DNA of 64,000 nucleotides, from the NCBI GenBank assembly GCA_013365325.1, contig JABVXV010000001.1, positions 1,240,001 through 1,304,000 on the forward strand, read 5' to 3'. The notes below the pieces were generated by a model. That model searched no databases. It saw only the letters and a program-made list of their open reading frames with translations, and was not told the origin of the DNA. The position numbers were made by a program, and so were the translations under genes. Origin of the DNA: Dipetalonema caudispina (lineage: Eukaryota > Nematoda > Chromadorea > Rhabditida > Onchocercidae). How positions within the stretch are numbered: position 1 is the first letter of the stretch; every line of letters begins with the position of its first letter. Below, one piece after another: positions 13,813 to 26,459 of the stretch.

Positions 13813-16092
13813 TTAAAGTATCGATTCCAGAAAGTTTGAAACTTATTTTTTTTTTAAAAAATTCTGAATTTCTATCGCGATATCGATTGCGATTCTACAG
13901 ATATTGCTTTCAAACCAATTGTGAATGCAATAAATTTCACCACCAGTTTTTTGTGCCAGATGTTTTCATTGGTATAATTCCCAATAAAAGCTCTGTAAAA
14001 AAGTACAATGAATTTGACGATTATCAAATTTAGCGAAACGAATTCGTAGTAAGAATGAAAAACAAAAAAAAACCATTTTTGTAGTAATATTTCTAAAAAA
14101 TGACCACAATGATTGGATAGTAAATCATTGCATCGAATTAATTAATCAATTAATTACGATGATTGCTAAACTACAAGCAAAGAAGAGAAGGAATAAAAAA
14201 AAAAGGAAGTCTTTGAATAAGACATCAATGTGATCACGTCCATTGGTCACAATACACAAATACAATGTGGACAATACCACATTCCTTGGAAAGACGATTG
14301 CTAAGGTTAGTGCGTCAGTTGGTTAGATTGTCAGTGTTTTGGTCAGTATGTCTTCTTAGCTTACTTAGAGCTTCCAAAGGGTAAATTCTGCCTTCTTTCA
14401 ATATATTCGGCTTTGTTGCACTTCTACAACTAAAGATGAAGAGTTTCGATTTTAATTCATTTAGCAGTTTAAACAAAAAGAAAAATTCTGATAGTGAAAT
14501 AGCGGAAATAAGAAATTTCAAAAGTAGAAAGCCAGAAAATCAATTATGTATAACTAGCGATAGAAGTAAAAATAAACAAATTTTTGCTCTATTAAATTAA
14601 AATTTGAACTTACGCTTAGAAAATGTTTCTCTTAAAATAAACAAACAGAAGGGCAACAACAAATGGATGAGTGAAAATGTTGAAAATACATCAATTAGTT
14701 TGTGGGAGAATAATTTAGTACTGTTGTAGTGTAATGAACTGGAATTTGTGATACATCCAGGAACAATTGGTATGAATTCCTACAAAGACTTATTTAAATT
14801 GTCTACCTAATCCTACTAGTTGATCAGGATGGAAAAAGAAGAAAGATCATTGCAGTTGAAATCATAAAATGACAATGAGACCAGTAAATTACAGTACAAT
14901 TATTATAATTGTTGTTTCAGAATTTTTCAAAAAAAGAAAAAAAAGAGCCATCGGAGAGTTACCTTTTCCATGGAATCATTAGGATCAATGATTACTTTGC
15001 CCTTCACAATTACATTTAAAACAAAATGAAAGAGTCAATTACTTTTTTAACAGAAAGATTGGAAGAAGTAAAAACAAAGATTAAAATATACTTTATGAAA
15101 TTAAAAGTTTTCAAATACATTTACTCATTAACTATGTTAACTATTTTAAAATAGTTCTAAAGCATTAGTCAAAATTAAAACTGCAAAAAGATATTCATCC
15201 TAAGATTTTTTGCATTACAGCAAACAATTTCTAAATGATTGATTAGCCAATCATTTTTATCCTAAAAATTTTGAAGTTTCAAAAATTTGATTACTTTATC
15301 TGCTTAATTTTTCTTTTTTTTTTTTTTTTTTAGCAATTGTGCATTTTTTGCACTTCTTAATCCAATCTAATAGGCTTATCAATTGTATGATCTGCTCCAA
15401 AACACCGTCTCTTAAAAAAACCTGTCGTTCTTTCTGATAATTTAGAAGATTAAATTTAGAAGAACGAATACTGAATGTCGATACCAATCATTATCTCTGA
15501 AATTTTTAATTACTTGTAAAATAACAGGAAGAATAAACATATATTCTCATCTCGGTATTCCATTTATTGGGTAATATCGGATAAGTTTACATTTAATTGT
15601 ACTGAACTGAAGTGAAATTATATATTTTAGCTCAATAGAATAGAGAAAGATCGATCAAACAAAAATCTTTTTGCAATTTCAGAGGCTTCCGATGATGGCA
15701 TTGGTGTGCGCTGCTGTCGTACTAATTATAGATTCGTTTTTTTTTTTTTTGTGATGATTCATAACAAATTTGCCATATAACAACAGCTGTAGTTAGGATA
15801 GAATGGAAGGGACGACGAGTTACGGAATGTGACAGGAAGAAAGAATGAGTTCCGGGAACGGAAGAGAGTAGAAGATGGGAATAAGTGCACTGATTTCATT
15901 TCAGTAAGGTTAATTTTAATGGATTTTCCCATTTTACGGAATAATTGTTTCCCACATAAGTTTGCCCACTCATGAAAGTGACCGGAAATTTGTCCTGAAT
16001 TGATATCATTGATAATTTAAATAGTAGCATTTAACAACCGTTACAACTGCAAAATATTGAAAGAGTGTATACTCAATGAATACATCGAGTAT

Positions 16093-16114
16093 ACGTGATA
16101 CATACGTATCACGT
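16093..16114. repeat. inverted repeat, 9-bp arms, 4-nt spacer
   Basis: ACGTGATAC at 16093-16101 is followed by ATAC and by its exact reverse complement GTATCACGT at 16106-16114. The element is short and symmetric, in intergenic DNA about 2.3 kb upstream of the left-hand minus-strand gene. It could be a dimeric transcription-factor site or chance. Confidence 0.6.
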
Positions 16115-17384
16115 TAAGTGAAGCTTTAGAATTATGTATAAGATATATTCGAAAAAAAGAATGCATAAACGACTAAAAACTGAAAGTATTGGAGCCGGAT
16201 AAAAGTGATGCGGAAAATTGTCCATTGTTGAATGATTGGAAAACATCACTTCTTTGTAAGATACTATCAGTCCTCCACCTCTTCCTTCTATTTCTATAAG
16301 ATTCTCCGATCGTTATCGAATCCCTTTTTCGATAAAACAATAATCTCATCAATATTCCAATTACCAATTTTAACAAACAACAAATGCACTCTCAATAATT
16401 TAACAATTCGCAGTGCAGTAATGCATAATGTTAGTAAATACAAAAGTATCATCATTTAAAAAAGAAATCGAAATTTCAACTGGAAAAGAAAAGGTCATAT
16501 GTTAGGAATCAGATTTTCAAAGAAACATCAACAATATAGCATGGGATTTATTAATGTATGCACAGTTGAAAAGATGAAATTTTGGTCTGAATGACAGTCA
16601 GAATAATAATTTATGCCAACATGTATTGTTAAAGTGATTGTGCAAATATATAGAACTATTTGTGAACAAAAAACAAAAAATTTTCAAACGAAGATATATT
16701 ATACAACAAAGAGTTATTATCCATTAAACTAACAAAAAATTTGCAGGAAATGTTTGCATGTCTACGCATTTTGTTTATACTGCTTGTAATCATAAATTTG
16801 CATACTTCGTAAATAAAGAAGATAACAATGATTAAGACAGTTCATCCGTCGAAATTTTAAATTCGTCAATTTCACTGGAAACTTAAAATCACTTGTCTGC
16901 CCATTTCACAAAAGAAGTCTTTTTTTTTTCCACTCAACAACAGACATTTATTTCACTTTTTTTCTCTTCATTTCATTTTTACCTATTTGTTGCCAGTCAC
17001 TCATAAAATGCGATCAATGATATAAAATGACAAGGATGTACAGAATCAACAGATTGCTTTATGCCGAATTAAAGTTTAAAAAATTTAAAAATTTTTTATA
17101 GTAAATGTAAAGAAATGAAAGCTTTCATCGTGGATAAAGTGAGGAGTAGTAACAGTCATTATTTCATATCGATCAGACAAGTGAAGCATGAAATACAACA
17201 CGGCTTCCTGTTTGGCAAACTATCGGCACAGTTTTATAAAATTCATATTTCGTGGTCGTACATACTGAACTACAAATATAACGCATAATTATTCTTTGGT
17301 AGTATGAAGAAAAATAATTCCTTTCTTTCTCCATAAAAATGGAAAGGTTACTAAGATCAGATAATCAAGAAGGTGAAGGTTCGA

Positions 17385-17399
17385 AGGTCACGAAGGTCA
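17385..17399 (+). promoter_or_regulatory. candidate nuclear-receptor DR3 element
   Basis: Two perfect AGGTCA half-sites (17385-17390 and 17394-17399) sit as a direct repeat with the 3-nt spacer CGA. AGGTGA at 17371-17376, AGGTTC at 17377-17382 and AGGTTA at 17344-17349 precede them, making a cluster of related hexamers within 56 bp. Known families: AGGTCA is the core half-site of many nuclear receptors, and the DR3 spacing is classic for VDR-type heterodimers. It is inferred to be a distal element for one of the two divergent genes. Confidence 0.45.
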
Positions 17400-20300
17400 G
17401 ACAAAGAAGCATTTTACACTAGCAGACTAATGCAAGTAGATTACCGGATTATGAACTGTCAAGAGAGTACTTTAAATTTCCCGTCTCTTTTCCATCAATT
17501 TCAATAACATGTGAAATATTTCGAAAAGCATAGTAAGCTATAGAATTTATGAGAAGAATGACTTACCAAATATTTGGAGAAAAGTTTGAAATTAAATAAA
17601 TGAGTCAAATAGACAAGCATATTTAAACATTACATCATTAAAAACTAAAAAGGAATTAAAAGTAAACTAGGAATAAATAGAAATCTAATGGTATCCATAC
17701 AACTTTTAGATCAAAAAACTATGAGAGAAATTAAGGAATAAAATTTAGTAATTAAAAGGGAGGCGGTAGGTGAGAGACGAAAATGTAAGTGGGTGAAGTA
17801 TAGCTGGCACAATGGAGAATGTCGTACAGATCTGATCTATCTGTAGTGATCGAAGGGGCAACTAGCTGTTAGCATCCCATGAGGATGTACGTCAATCGAT
17901 TTTGATGGCAAAGAACTACGAACGTCGAACAAATCGGATTAACTCCTCCGGCTCAACTGTGAATGTTTGCTTTTCAAGTGAGATGGCTGATGTATTGCCG
18001 TAAATATCATATGGATAGGCGTAAATTTGTTCAATTTAATTTTTAATTCCAATGAAACAAAGCAGTAGTATGGAAGATTTATTAATTAACAATGATTTCT
18101 TGATCTGGCCAAGAAAAAAGTGAGCAAAGTGAAAATGATTTCTAGCAAAGAAGTTATTTTAGTCTTCATTCTTTTTGCATCAGATTTATAGAGAGTGATG
18201 AAAGTAAGTGAAGTCCACTTTTAGATCAGGAGATTTGTCATCTGAATTCGGTTTCTGTTTGAAATATTTTCGTAAAAAATGGAAAGTTTGCGTTTCATTT
18301 GTACTTGATGAAGGGCAAGTATCAGCAAATGAATGTCAATCAATTTGGTGGATAATATGTCAACGAAAAATTTTTGTAATTCTTTTAAAATGATTTCAAC
18401 TATATGTTATGCAAAAAGTTTGAGAAAATAATCTATCAAGTTTATCATAGATAAGAGACACAGATGGTAGTAAATAGTTGTAAAAAGCCATGAAAAAGCG
18501 ACAGTCAATACACTTCGGCAAATTCAATGATAAACATTTCCTCAATTTAAATTTTTGAAATTAAAATTTCTCTCACAGTTCAACTTTTGATTAGCAAAAT
18601 GGAAATATCGTCGTCTTGCACCTCTTTCTAACTTTTTGGAATCATTATCGAGAGGTGAAGATTGCAGGATAGAAATGTTATCAGTAATATATCAGATTAT
18701 CAGCTCTATGTTTATTTTTTGTACGTTGAGAATAGCGTCACTTCTAGTTTTTATTTATATTTTCTCGGGATACCGAAAGGTTGTAGGTCCATGAATGAGT
18801 ATTGTATAATGCCAGTCATATGTTAGGGATAAAGAAGCGGTGTAGAAAGAAAATCACTAGAAAAGTGAAAGTTAATTTAGTGAAAAATACTAAAAAATTG
18901 TTGACAAAAAATTGAATGATAACAGGTTCGATAGATTTGAAGCGCTCAAGGATGGATTTAAAATTAAATTATTGTTATGACTAAGTCGCTAATCCGGAGA
19001 AAATTTCAAATTTCATTTTTAAATTCTATTGTGTTTCAAAAAATTGAATTTTTGATCAAATGATTTAAAGCAATGTTATAATGAAGGATTGAAACTCACA
19101 AATTTCATAAATTTGAAGGAGATTAAAATAAGCATAGTCAGAGTTTAACAGCATTTTATGCAACCTAAATTTGTTGCAGAAGTGGATTGCAATAGTCAAT
19201 CTATTTCCTATTGAGTCGGGAGCAATAAACTTTCAGTTCAAGTGGAAGATATTGATTTTAGAAAGAAATTGTTGTTGAATCAGATTATAGACTGTTGCAA
19301 ACAGATTATATCGAAGTACATTGATTGCAATTTGTTCCGATAGTAAGAGATATGACAAATTGTGGATTTATTTTTCCAGATAAGCTATCTTTAGAGGATT
19401 CATTGCATGAAAATAGCATATTGCAATCTTTGTATGTTCAATCAGTACCATTCAATCATTCAGTGTAGTACAAAAACGCAGAAATTAACTACATTTGAGC
19501 ATTACTAACAAGTCTAAAATTTCAGTCATCAAATTTTTGACGTTTACGTTATTTAGAAAAAGAAAACAAACAAAACTCACAATATGAATGGTTACAATTT
19601 GGAAGGTATCCGTAGACGCATTAAAATTTACATTAAAATTTACAGAAGTGCGTCATTGTAAATTGTACCTGCATTTCAAAAGAAACTCCATCGTTAAATC
19701 AACCATCGATTAAATCACCGGGAAAGAAAAATTTTCTTGCTATTCATTCGTTTCATTCAATTCTGCCTCATTAATTCTCTCTTTTCATTTCGTTTGAAAC
19801 ATTTTAAATCAGAATTTCTAAAAGAATTTGAAAACATTTTACAATAAAATGCTATTGCTGTCCTGAAGGAATATTTCAATTCTTAGTTATCACTGAAAAA
19901 AAAATGGTTGAACCAAAGTGAAAAAGATAACTTATCTATCAATAATTTATTGAAAAAATATAAGCATTTTCCAAACTTCAAAAAATATTTGTAAACCGGT
20001 ATTCAATAAAAATTCAATGGTCATCAAGAACAAAGTAAAATTCCACAGAGCAATTTTAAACCATAGTGAAAAAATTCTTGCTGAAACAGAGTAGAAATGC
20101 TGAAATTTCAAATTTTAAAATCTAAATTTCCAGCTTGGGATTGAAATATAATGAACATATGGATATATGATCATCAACGAAATTGTGCTTTAGATCTTTC
20201 TTGTTCATCGAGATCAATACAAATGGGCAAACGAAAAATTTTAAATGGTTGTTATCATCAATAACTGAAATGTATACCGAGAATTCCTGGAAGAACAACA

Positions 20301-20930
20301 ATTTTTGCCCTGTTGTACAAATCTCCTCGTCTAGAAAAACACTAATAATTCGATTTCCTTTACGTTCTAGAAGATATCAAAAATATGATATAGCTGAATA
20401 AATTATCAGATTGTGGAATTTGCTTGTTTAAAGAGATCAATGCAACAACAAATCTTTTAATCTCTGAAATTTCACAAAATCTATGAATTCTCAATTATCC
20501 ATAGTAAATCAATAGAAATTGAAAGTAATTGAAATTAGAATAAATTATTAAATCGTAGGGAGATATGTGAAAATACTTTTTCAGAAATCACAACGATAAT
20601 AATTATAACAAATTTTTGCAACAAAATATTTTGCAATAGTGATTGTGAGATATTGATTAAAATAAAAAGAAATCAAATAATTAAATTAAAAAGAAGGATA
20701 GGAAATGAACTAGTGATAAAAGTAACTACGTGTATGATGTCGCAAAATGTTAACATATGACATTCGTCTGAAAATCATTTACATATGAATTGATGATCTT
20801 TGTGTAACAATAAGCATTGATGGATAATATTCGTAATGCCTACACAATTAAATAAAAATTCGATTTGATCAAAGGTATACTTTCCTATTACAACAATCAC
20901 TTGGTATTCAACTGTCCCATAACATTTCAT

Positions 20931-20963
20931 TGCTCATTGCATGCAACGGAATTGCAATGAGCA
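20931..20963. repeat. inverted repeat, 11-bp arms, 11-nt loop
   Basis: TGCTCATTGCA (20931-20941) and its perfect reverse complement TGCAATGAGCA (20953-20963) flank an 11-nt loop. It lies about 480 bp upstream of the DAXX-like start codon. The arms contain ATTGCA/TGCAAT, which resembles a C/EBP-type bZIP half-site. The stem is too short for a typical miRNA precursor. Confidence 0.6.
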
Positions 20964-21422
20964 TCAAGATTAAATTAGAAATATCGGTATGCGGGGTATG
21001 GGTGTAGATCGGGATAAAGGTTTTTACGTTAAGATAAAACTGTCTTTTTCATGAGATGAATAGCATTTGGTGTATGTGTTATTGCTGTATTTTGTACAAC
21101 AATTATGAAAGTGTTTGCTGTCGTCTTTTATAAGTGATATTGTGATGACTTGTGAGGTGAAAAATGTTTATCCGTAAAGTGTGAAATTGATTTATTGTCA
21201 GAGGTTTGATTTTTAGACGTGCGAAGGAATCTCCGAAATATTTTTGATATTCTTCTGTTGTTTTAAATATATAAACCCTATGGGATTTTATGGAAAATTA
21301 GGAATTTGGTTAGAGAAGGATAGTGAGTTCGATGTAGAATATCTTTTGAAACGACTCATCGCTATCAATTTTTCATGAATTCGTGTTGATTCCTACCGTT
21401 ACTTTTGTTGAGCCTGTTCGAA

Positions 21423-21430
21423 CATTTTAG
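21423..21430 (+). promoter_or_regulatory. candidate trans-splice (or 5'UTR) acceptor of DAXX-like gene
   Basis: CATTTTAG ends 15 nt before the ATG at 21446, with no upstream start codon between. In nematodes such an acceptor just before the first ATG commonly receives a spliced leader. Whether it is a trans- or cis-acceptor cannot be told from sequence alone. Confidence 0.45.
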
Positions 21431-21445
21431 ATTTTGAAATAGGAT

Positions 21446-24295
21446 ATGGAAAAAGCGATCAGTTCGGTCAAACCCAGCCAGTCCTCAGTCAGGAAGATAA
21501 ATAAAGCAGCATTTAACAGGGAAATTTCCAAAACTGATAAGCTTGTTAGGCTGTATAAGGTATGTTGCTGTGGCACATTATCGCTTGTGGTTGCAATAAC
21601 CGTTAAATTTCATGCTTTTTCTTTGATTATTTCTATGAAGTATGTGGAACAGTTGCTCATTATCTATGCCATCCAATTATTCTGAAAATGTATCTGTCCC
21701 CCAACAGTTGTAGAGCCATAAAGGGTCGGACTTCTGGAATTTTCAGCTGACTAGCCCAATAGTTTCTTATGTAGACTTCAGTGAGACGGAACGCAAATAG
21801 TCTAACTAACATATAAGTTAAACAGAATAATTTATTGATGCAATATTTGTTTTTCAGGATATCCTTTCACGCTGTCTTGTTTAATGTCTAATATGAATTT
21901 GTCTTTTAATTTTTCACTTATGAAAATGATTAATTCCTTTCATATTTCCTATACTATATCTTAAGATAGTAATGATCTTGTAGCAGCTGAGAGAGGCAAT
22001 AACGAAACTGGAGAAGCGAGAAGTATCTTTTGGTGAAGATTACAATGAACAATTTGAAGAAGCCTGCAACAGACGTCTGCTAAAACTTATACAGAAGCGT
22101 TTACAAATACATAAGTATTTGGTTCGGAAAGGAATTTTTGTTACCGACACAGGCGAGCCCATGTGAGTCTTGCTCTGCTTGTCTGTTATATTTTTGCAAA
22201 AATCTATCTTATTGAAGTTATTACAACTTTCCAAATATACCAGATGCAAATAATGTCAAATTTCGACAGTTATTTGTTACACTAAATATTTTATTTGTGC
22301 CGACAAGAAGTATTCCCAAGAATTTCTTATGTCATATTATATGGAGCGGTTGCTATTTCTAATTTTTCAGAAACTTTCACGGATTTTCTATTTGTACAAC
22401 ATAACATATATGTCATTTTGAGAAAGATTGTTTTATAGTGTTCCGGATGTGAAGCCAAAGCTGATAATAACTTCAACAGGTATTGAAGATTTAAACACGC
22501 TTTTGACTGAATTTGTTAATCAAGAAAGTGACTCTGAAGCTTTGGGCTGTAAAGTACGAATACCTTACAAGTGAGTTAACATCAAATCATTGTTTGCTTG
22601 AAGTAGTCATTTTTTAGAGAGTGTGTAATGTAATTTATTCTTTTTTAATTGTTTTGAAATTCTAAGGCATGTCACTATAAACGATGTGAAGATGTTGGTA
22701 GACAAATTAAAGGAAACGAATAATACGCAGCTTTTTCGAGATGACTCTTTGGAATTCGGTGAGTGTTCAAGATTACCACAGTTGAAAACAGTCTTGAGTT
22801 TGTTGGCTTATTATTTTTGAATCATGATTTGTTGTTTGTAGTGGTTCATTTGTAGATCAGTTGGTTCAAAATATTGCATGCGAAGTAAACAAATTGGTTA
22901 AACGATTCATTGAAAATAATCACCGAATGGGTCTTGCTGATTGGGCAATTCCAGGTATAACTAATATTTTAATTCACCCTCACACTTGTTTCACTATCAA
23001 AACATTTCAGCTCATTTGTACAGCATAGCATGTTACTAGCTTTAAGACTGCATTTGAATAGTTCTATATTCATATCCCGTTTATTCTTTGTTAGGTTTTA
23101 GTGCCGCATCTTTTTCAGATCAAGCAAGTGAAAACGGAAATTTCCCATCTACGTCAGCTGATATAGGCGCTACGGCAGATAAAGAAGAACATTCGCTGAA
23201 CGTTCCAACCTGGGACATTGCTAATATGGTAATCCTTTGAAAAGAAGTTAATAAATAAAATGGAAAACCTGGTGGTCAACGCAGGTGTTGTCTATCTAAT
23301 GTAGAAAATATTTGTGATAAAATGATTGCACTCACTTCTTCAGCATTGAATTTAAAAGTTAATCCTTATATCACATTTCATTATGTTGTGAGTTATTTTG
23401 TGTGGTATTAAAAATTTTTTTGATATTAAGTGATGGGTATTCTTAAAGAAGTTATTTAAAAATGAAACAGGTACAAGTCAAATAACTAGTCAGTAATTTG
23501 TGAAGATTATTATGCCAATGGTTTCATTTATTATGCGGAAAGTGTTCTAAATAAAGCTTATGCTTTATAGGAATTACATAAAGCATGTGACCGAGGTGAA
23601 TTGGACTGTGCGGAACCAGAAAACAGTGGTAATATAGATGATACCGAAATGTCACCGACTGCTGATGAAGAGGAAGAAGATGGAGAAGAGTGCGAGAGTG
23701 ATACTCAATACAATGTATCACTTTACTTACATTCGGAATATACTAACACTTTGAATCCAGAAAATCTTGGTGTTTGTACATGGTTTAAATACGATTTATT
23801 GTCACTTTTATTCTCTTATCTGTTGCTACCCAAGGTAGATGCTAGGTTTTAAAGTTTGGTGATGTATGCAACAATTCAAGCGATTTGTGAACTGATCCAG
23901 ACAAGGCATTGCACTGTCTTGTTTTGTTATTAAGAAGAGAAAAAAGTAATGGTGAATCTTATGAAAGTAACACTTTTTGATTTTGCCGTCAAATGCTCGT
24001 TGTTCTGTAGGCTAATGGAGATATGGAGAATAAAAATAACGAGTCTGATGACAGTTGCTGCATTGTCGAGGAACGAATACATGAACGGTGCGAGGGCAGT
24101 GACGACAGTGATTGTTGCATTATCGAAGATGATGAAGAGTCGATCTCGGAAGGAATTGTTAACGAGAATATCGAAAACATAGAAGCACATTCAGCAAATG
24201 ATGCAGTAAACTCCTCGGAAAATGGAAAGACGGATATGGAATTGGATGGGAAAGTAGTTAATGATGATGACGATTGCTGTATTATCGAGGACTGA
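21446..24295 (+). CDS. DAXX-like histone chaperone with C-terminal SIM-like repeats
   Basis: Eight in-phase exons: 21446-21559, 21984-22162, 22439-22570, 22667-22758, 22856-22954, 23095-23228, 23571-23714 and 24011-24295, encoding 392 residues. Residues about 30-205 are helical, with LREAITKLEKREVSF, RRLLKLIQKRLQIHKYL, an IPY motif and VTINDVKMLVDKLKE in the order expected of the DAXX helical-bundle and histone-binding region (compare vertebrate DAXX LQEKEL..., RLKRKLIRL..., IPY, DYGDVLRAV). Residues after 205 are low-complexity, with an acidic run ADEEEEDGEECESD. The tail carries three acidic CC-I-(I/V)-E-(D/E) motifs at about 311-319, 329-338 and 383-392, the last ending the protein. Vertebrate DAXX also ends in a SUMO-interaction motif. 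The family role is H3.3-H4 deposition and SUMO-dependent repression in the nucleus. The protein is shorter than vertebrate DAXX (about 740 residues). A likely ATTAAA poly(A) signal lies at 24342-24347. The gene model is strong; the family call is moderate because similarity is remote. Confidence 0.7.
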
Positions 24296-26440
24296 GAGAA
24301 TTCGGACTTTGGCATTTGTTTCGTATCTGATGTGTCATACTATTAAAGTAGTAATTAGCAAGTTTTCGAAGACTAGGTTTTTAACAATTCTTTTATTAGA
24401 AGTTCCAGTTTTCTTCCTTGAAAACTCGTTTTGGAAATTCATTTTGCAAGTATGCTGATCTGCTTTTGAGCGGAGTCCTGTAATGATCAATTATTGTATA
24501 TTGTCGGCCGCAATTCCGAATTGTCAAATTGTCAATAAGCAGTTTTTACGAAAATGTTTACCATTACTTGTAATTTATCTATATTTTGATGTTGTTGCGG
24601 CCTCCTAAATTTCTCCAATGTGAACAGCTTTTGTCTCGATTAACACTGTATCATGTCAAATAGTTTTATTCCAGCACAACAAGAGAAAAAAAAAATTTTT
24701 TTCAATTTCTATTAATTATAAGCAGATCGGCTATATTTGTGTTAATTTTTTTATTGTTATAACATTTTTGTTCTATGTTAGGATTTGAAATTTCGAATCT
24801 TGTAACGTATCATCTGAAAACATCCTGCTGGCAGAATTCCCGTTGTTTACCAACAACGTTTAAACAAAAATCTCTATAACTTTGCTACATGTACACGGGC
24901 ATGTTTTACTCTGTAAAAAGAATTTCTAATGAGATTACTGAGTGTAGACGAGATTGGTTATTATACGTTCTCTTTAGGAATCCGGTTTTACAAAATCTCT
25001 TGGTTCTTTCGTGATTTGTGGACTTACGTAAAAGTTGTCGCAAAATCTTTTGACGAAACTGACGTTTTGATGCCATTGAGAATTTATCATATAAATTGTT
25101 AAAGAGAAGGAATTCTCCTTTTTTTAATAAACAATTTCTTTTTTTATGTGACGAGTAAACATTGACACATCAATGATTAAAATACACAATTTAATGGAGG
25201 AAATGGTAAAGGAGGATGACGATGGATGGTACAATGTGAAGAGAAAAACAAGATGATTGTCCAACGATCCATTCATTATTTCTTTAACTCATCTTATAGC
25301 TTTTTTTTGGGTGGGTAGCAATGCTCCAAATTCATCTCAAAAATTGTAATGATTTTATCAGTTTCAACAAATACTAAGAAATAGTTTAAATTCAAGAAGG
25401 TTCCAATCTCCCTCTTGTTTTAGACCAATTGAATTTCACAGAGACATTATGTAGAATAATTAAATTGGAAGTGAAAAATCGATAGAAAGAGGATGGATAA
25501 AATGGAAAAGCATTGAAGTAGTTGTGGTTAAGTAATTTATCGGTTGGCATATAAAATTTGTTGATTAACTAGAACTCTAAATTTTATCTTAATTTTATTG
25601 AAAAATTAAATTTTTGCAACATTAAAATAATGCTAAAAAAGGACAAACTATTCCTAGAATATTTTGTATAATGAATTAGTCTAATAAAAGTTTTCAGCCT
25701 TAACATTGAATAATTTATGAAAATACGATAGCTTTTCGGTTATTTTGCTACGGTGTCACCATTCGTTTTACATAATTTTCAGCGAAACCACAAATTGTCT
25801 AACTCATCTAATTAGTACCATCGAATTCCAATTAGCTTAACATCTGTTTTGAACTTCAAGTTGATCCTCCTACCAGTTAATTTTGTTTAAACTTGAAAAG
25901 TATATTTATCCTCACATATAATTCAACATATAGAAATTGGTACTACATATGCCGTAAATAGTGATCTTTTGAACATCGTTGAATATACATCATATGCTCC
26001 GATATACTTTAAGAGTATCATTAACGATCTCGAACGTCTTAATGAGCAGTTTGTGTTCCATATGCTACGAAAAAGCTGCAACAGATTTTTTCTTCCTTTT
26101 TTTTGCATTCATTTTCAACGAATAATACATTTAATAAAAAGATGAAACTCTTACAAATCGTGTGGAATCAGTTAGCTTGGATAAAGCTAAATTTAATAGT
26201 ATACTTTCAAGTTTTAAATCATTTTTGTTGACATTAGAACCAAATTTAAATTGTAGTTTAGTTATGGATAAATTATCATTACTTGATGGATTTCATTTAA
26301 GGTCAAGCTTTTAAGCTTCAAGTGCTATAGACTGCAGATGTTATAGGATAGCAAACCATAATATACATTAATTACCGAAAGTGGAGACATAAGGTAGAGC
26401 AGCTGTTTCCTGTAATCTATTGCAGATGTAAGGTTAGTTA

Positions 26441-26459
26441 CTCTCTCTCTCTCTCTCTT
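26441..26459. repeat. CT microsatellite
   Basis: A CT run in intergenic DNA, with no further structure around it. Confidence 0.85.

Larger units (their letters stand above)
13813..21445. other. 7.6-kb intergenic region between divergent genes
   Basis: No convincing gene lies here. The minus-strand gene starts at 13812 and the plus-strand DAXX-like gene at 21446, so this stretch should hold both promoters. It is AT-rich except for a locally GC-richer block at about 17757-17960. It contains a direct repeat of AGGTCA, two inverted repeats (listed separately) and many short open frames without splice support. One minus-strand frame at 15296-15487 has a protein-like core but no good splice sites. 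Confidence 0.7.

Noticed and set aside
23989..24315. 108-codon minus-strand open frame over the DAXX-like last exon
   Set aside because: It is a shadow of a real plus-strand acidic, repeat-bearing exon; Ser-rich composition follows from reversing GAT/GAA-rich codons.
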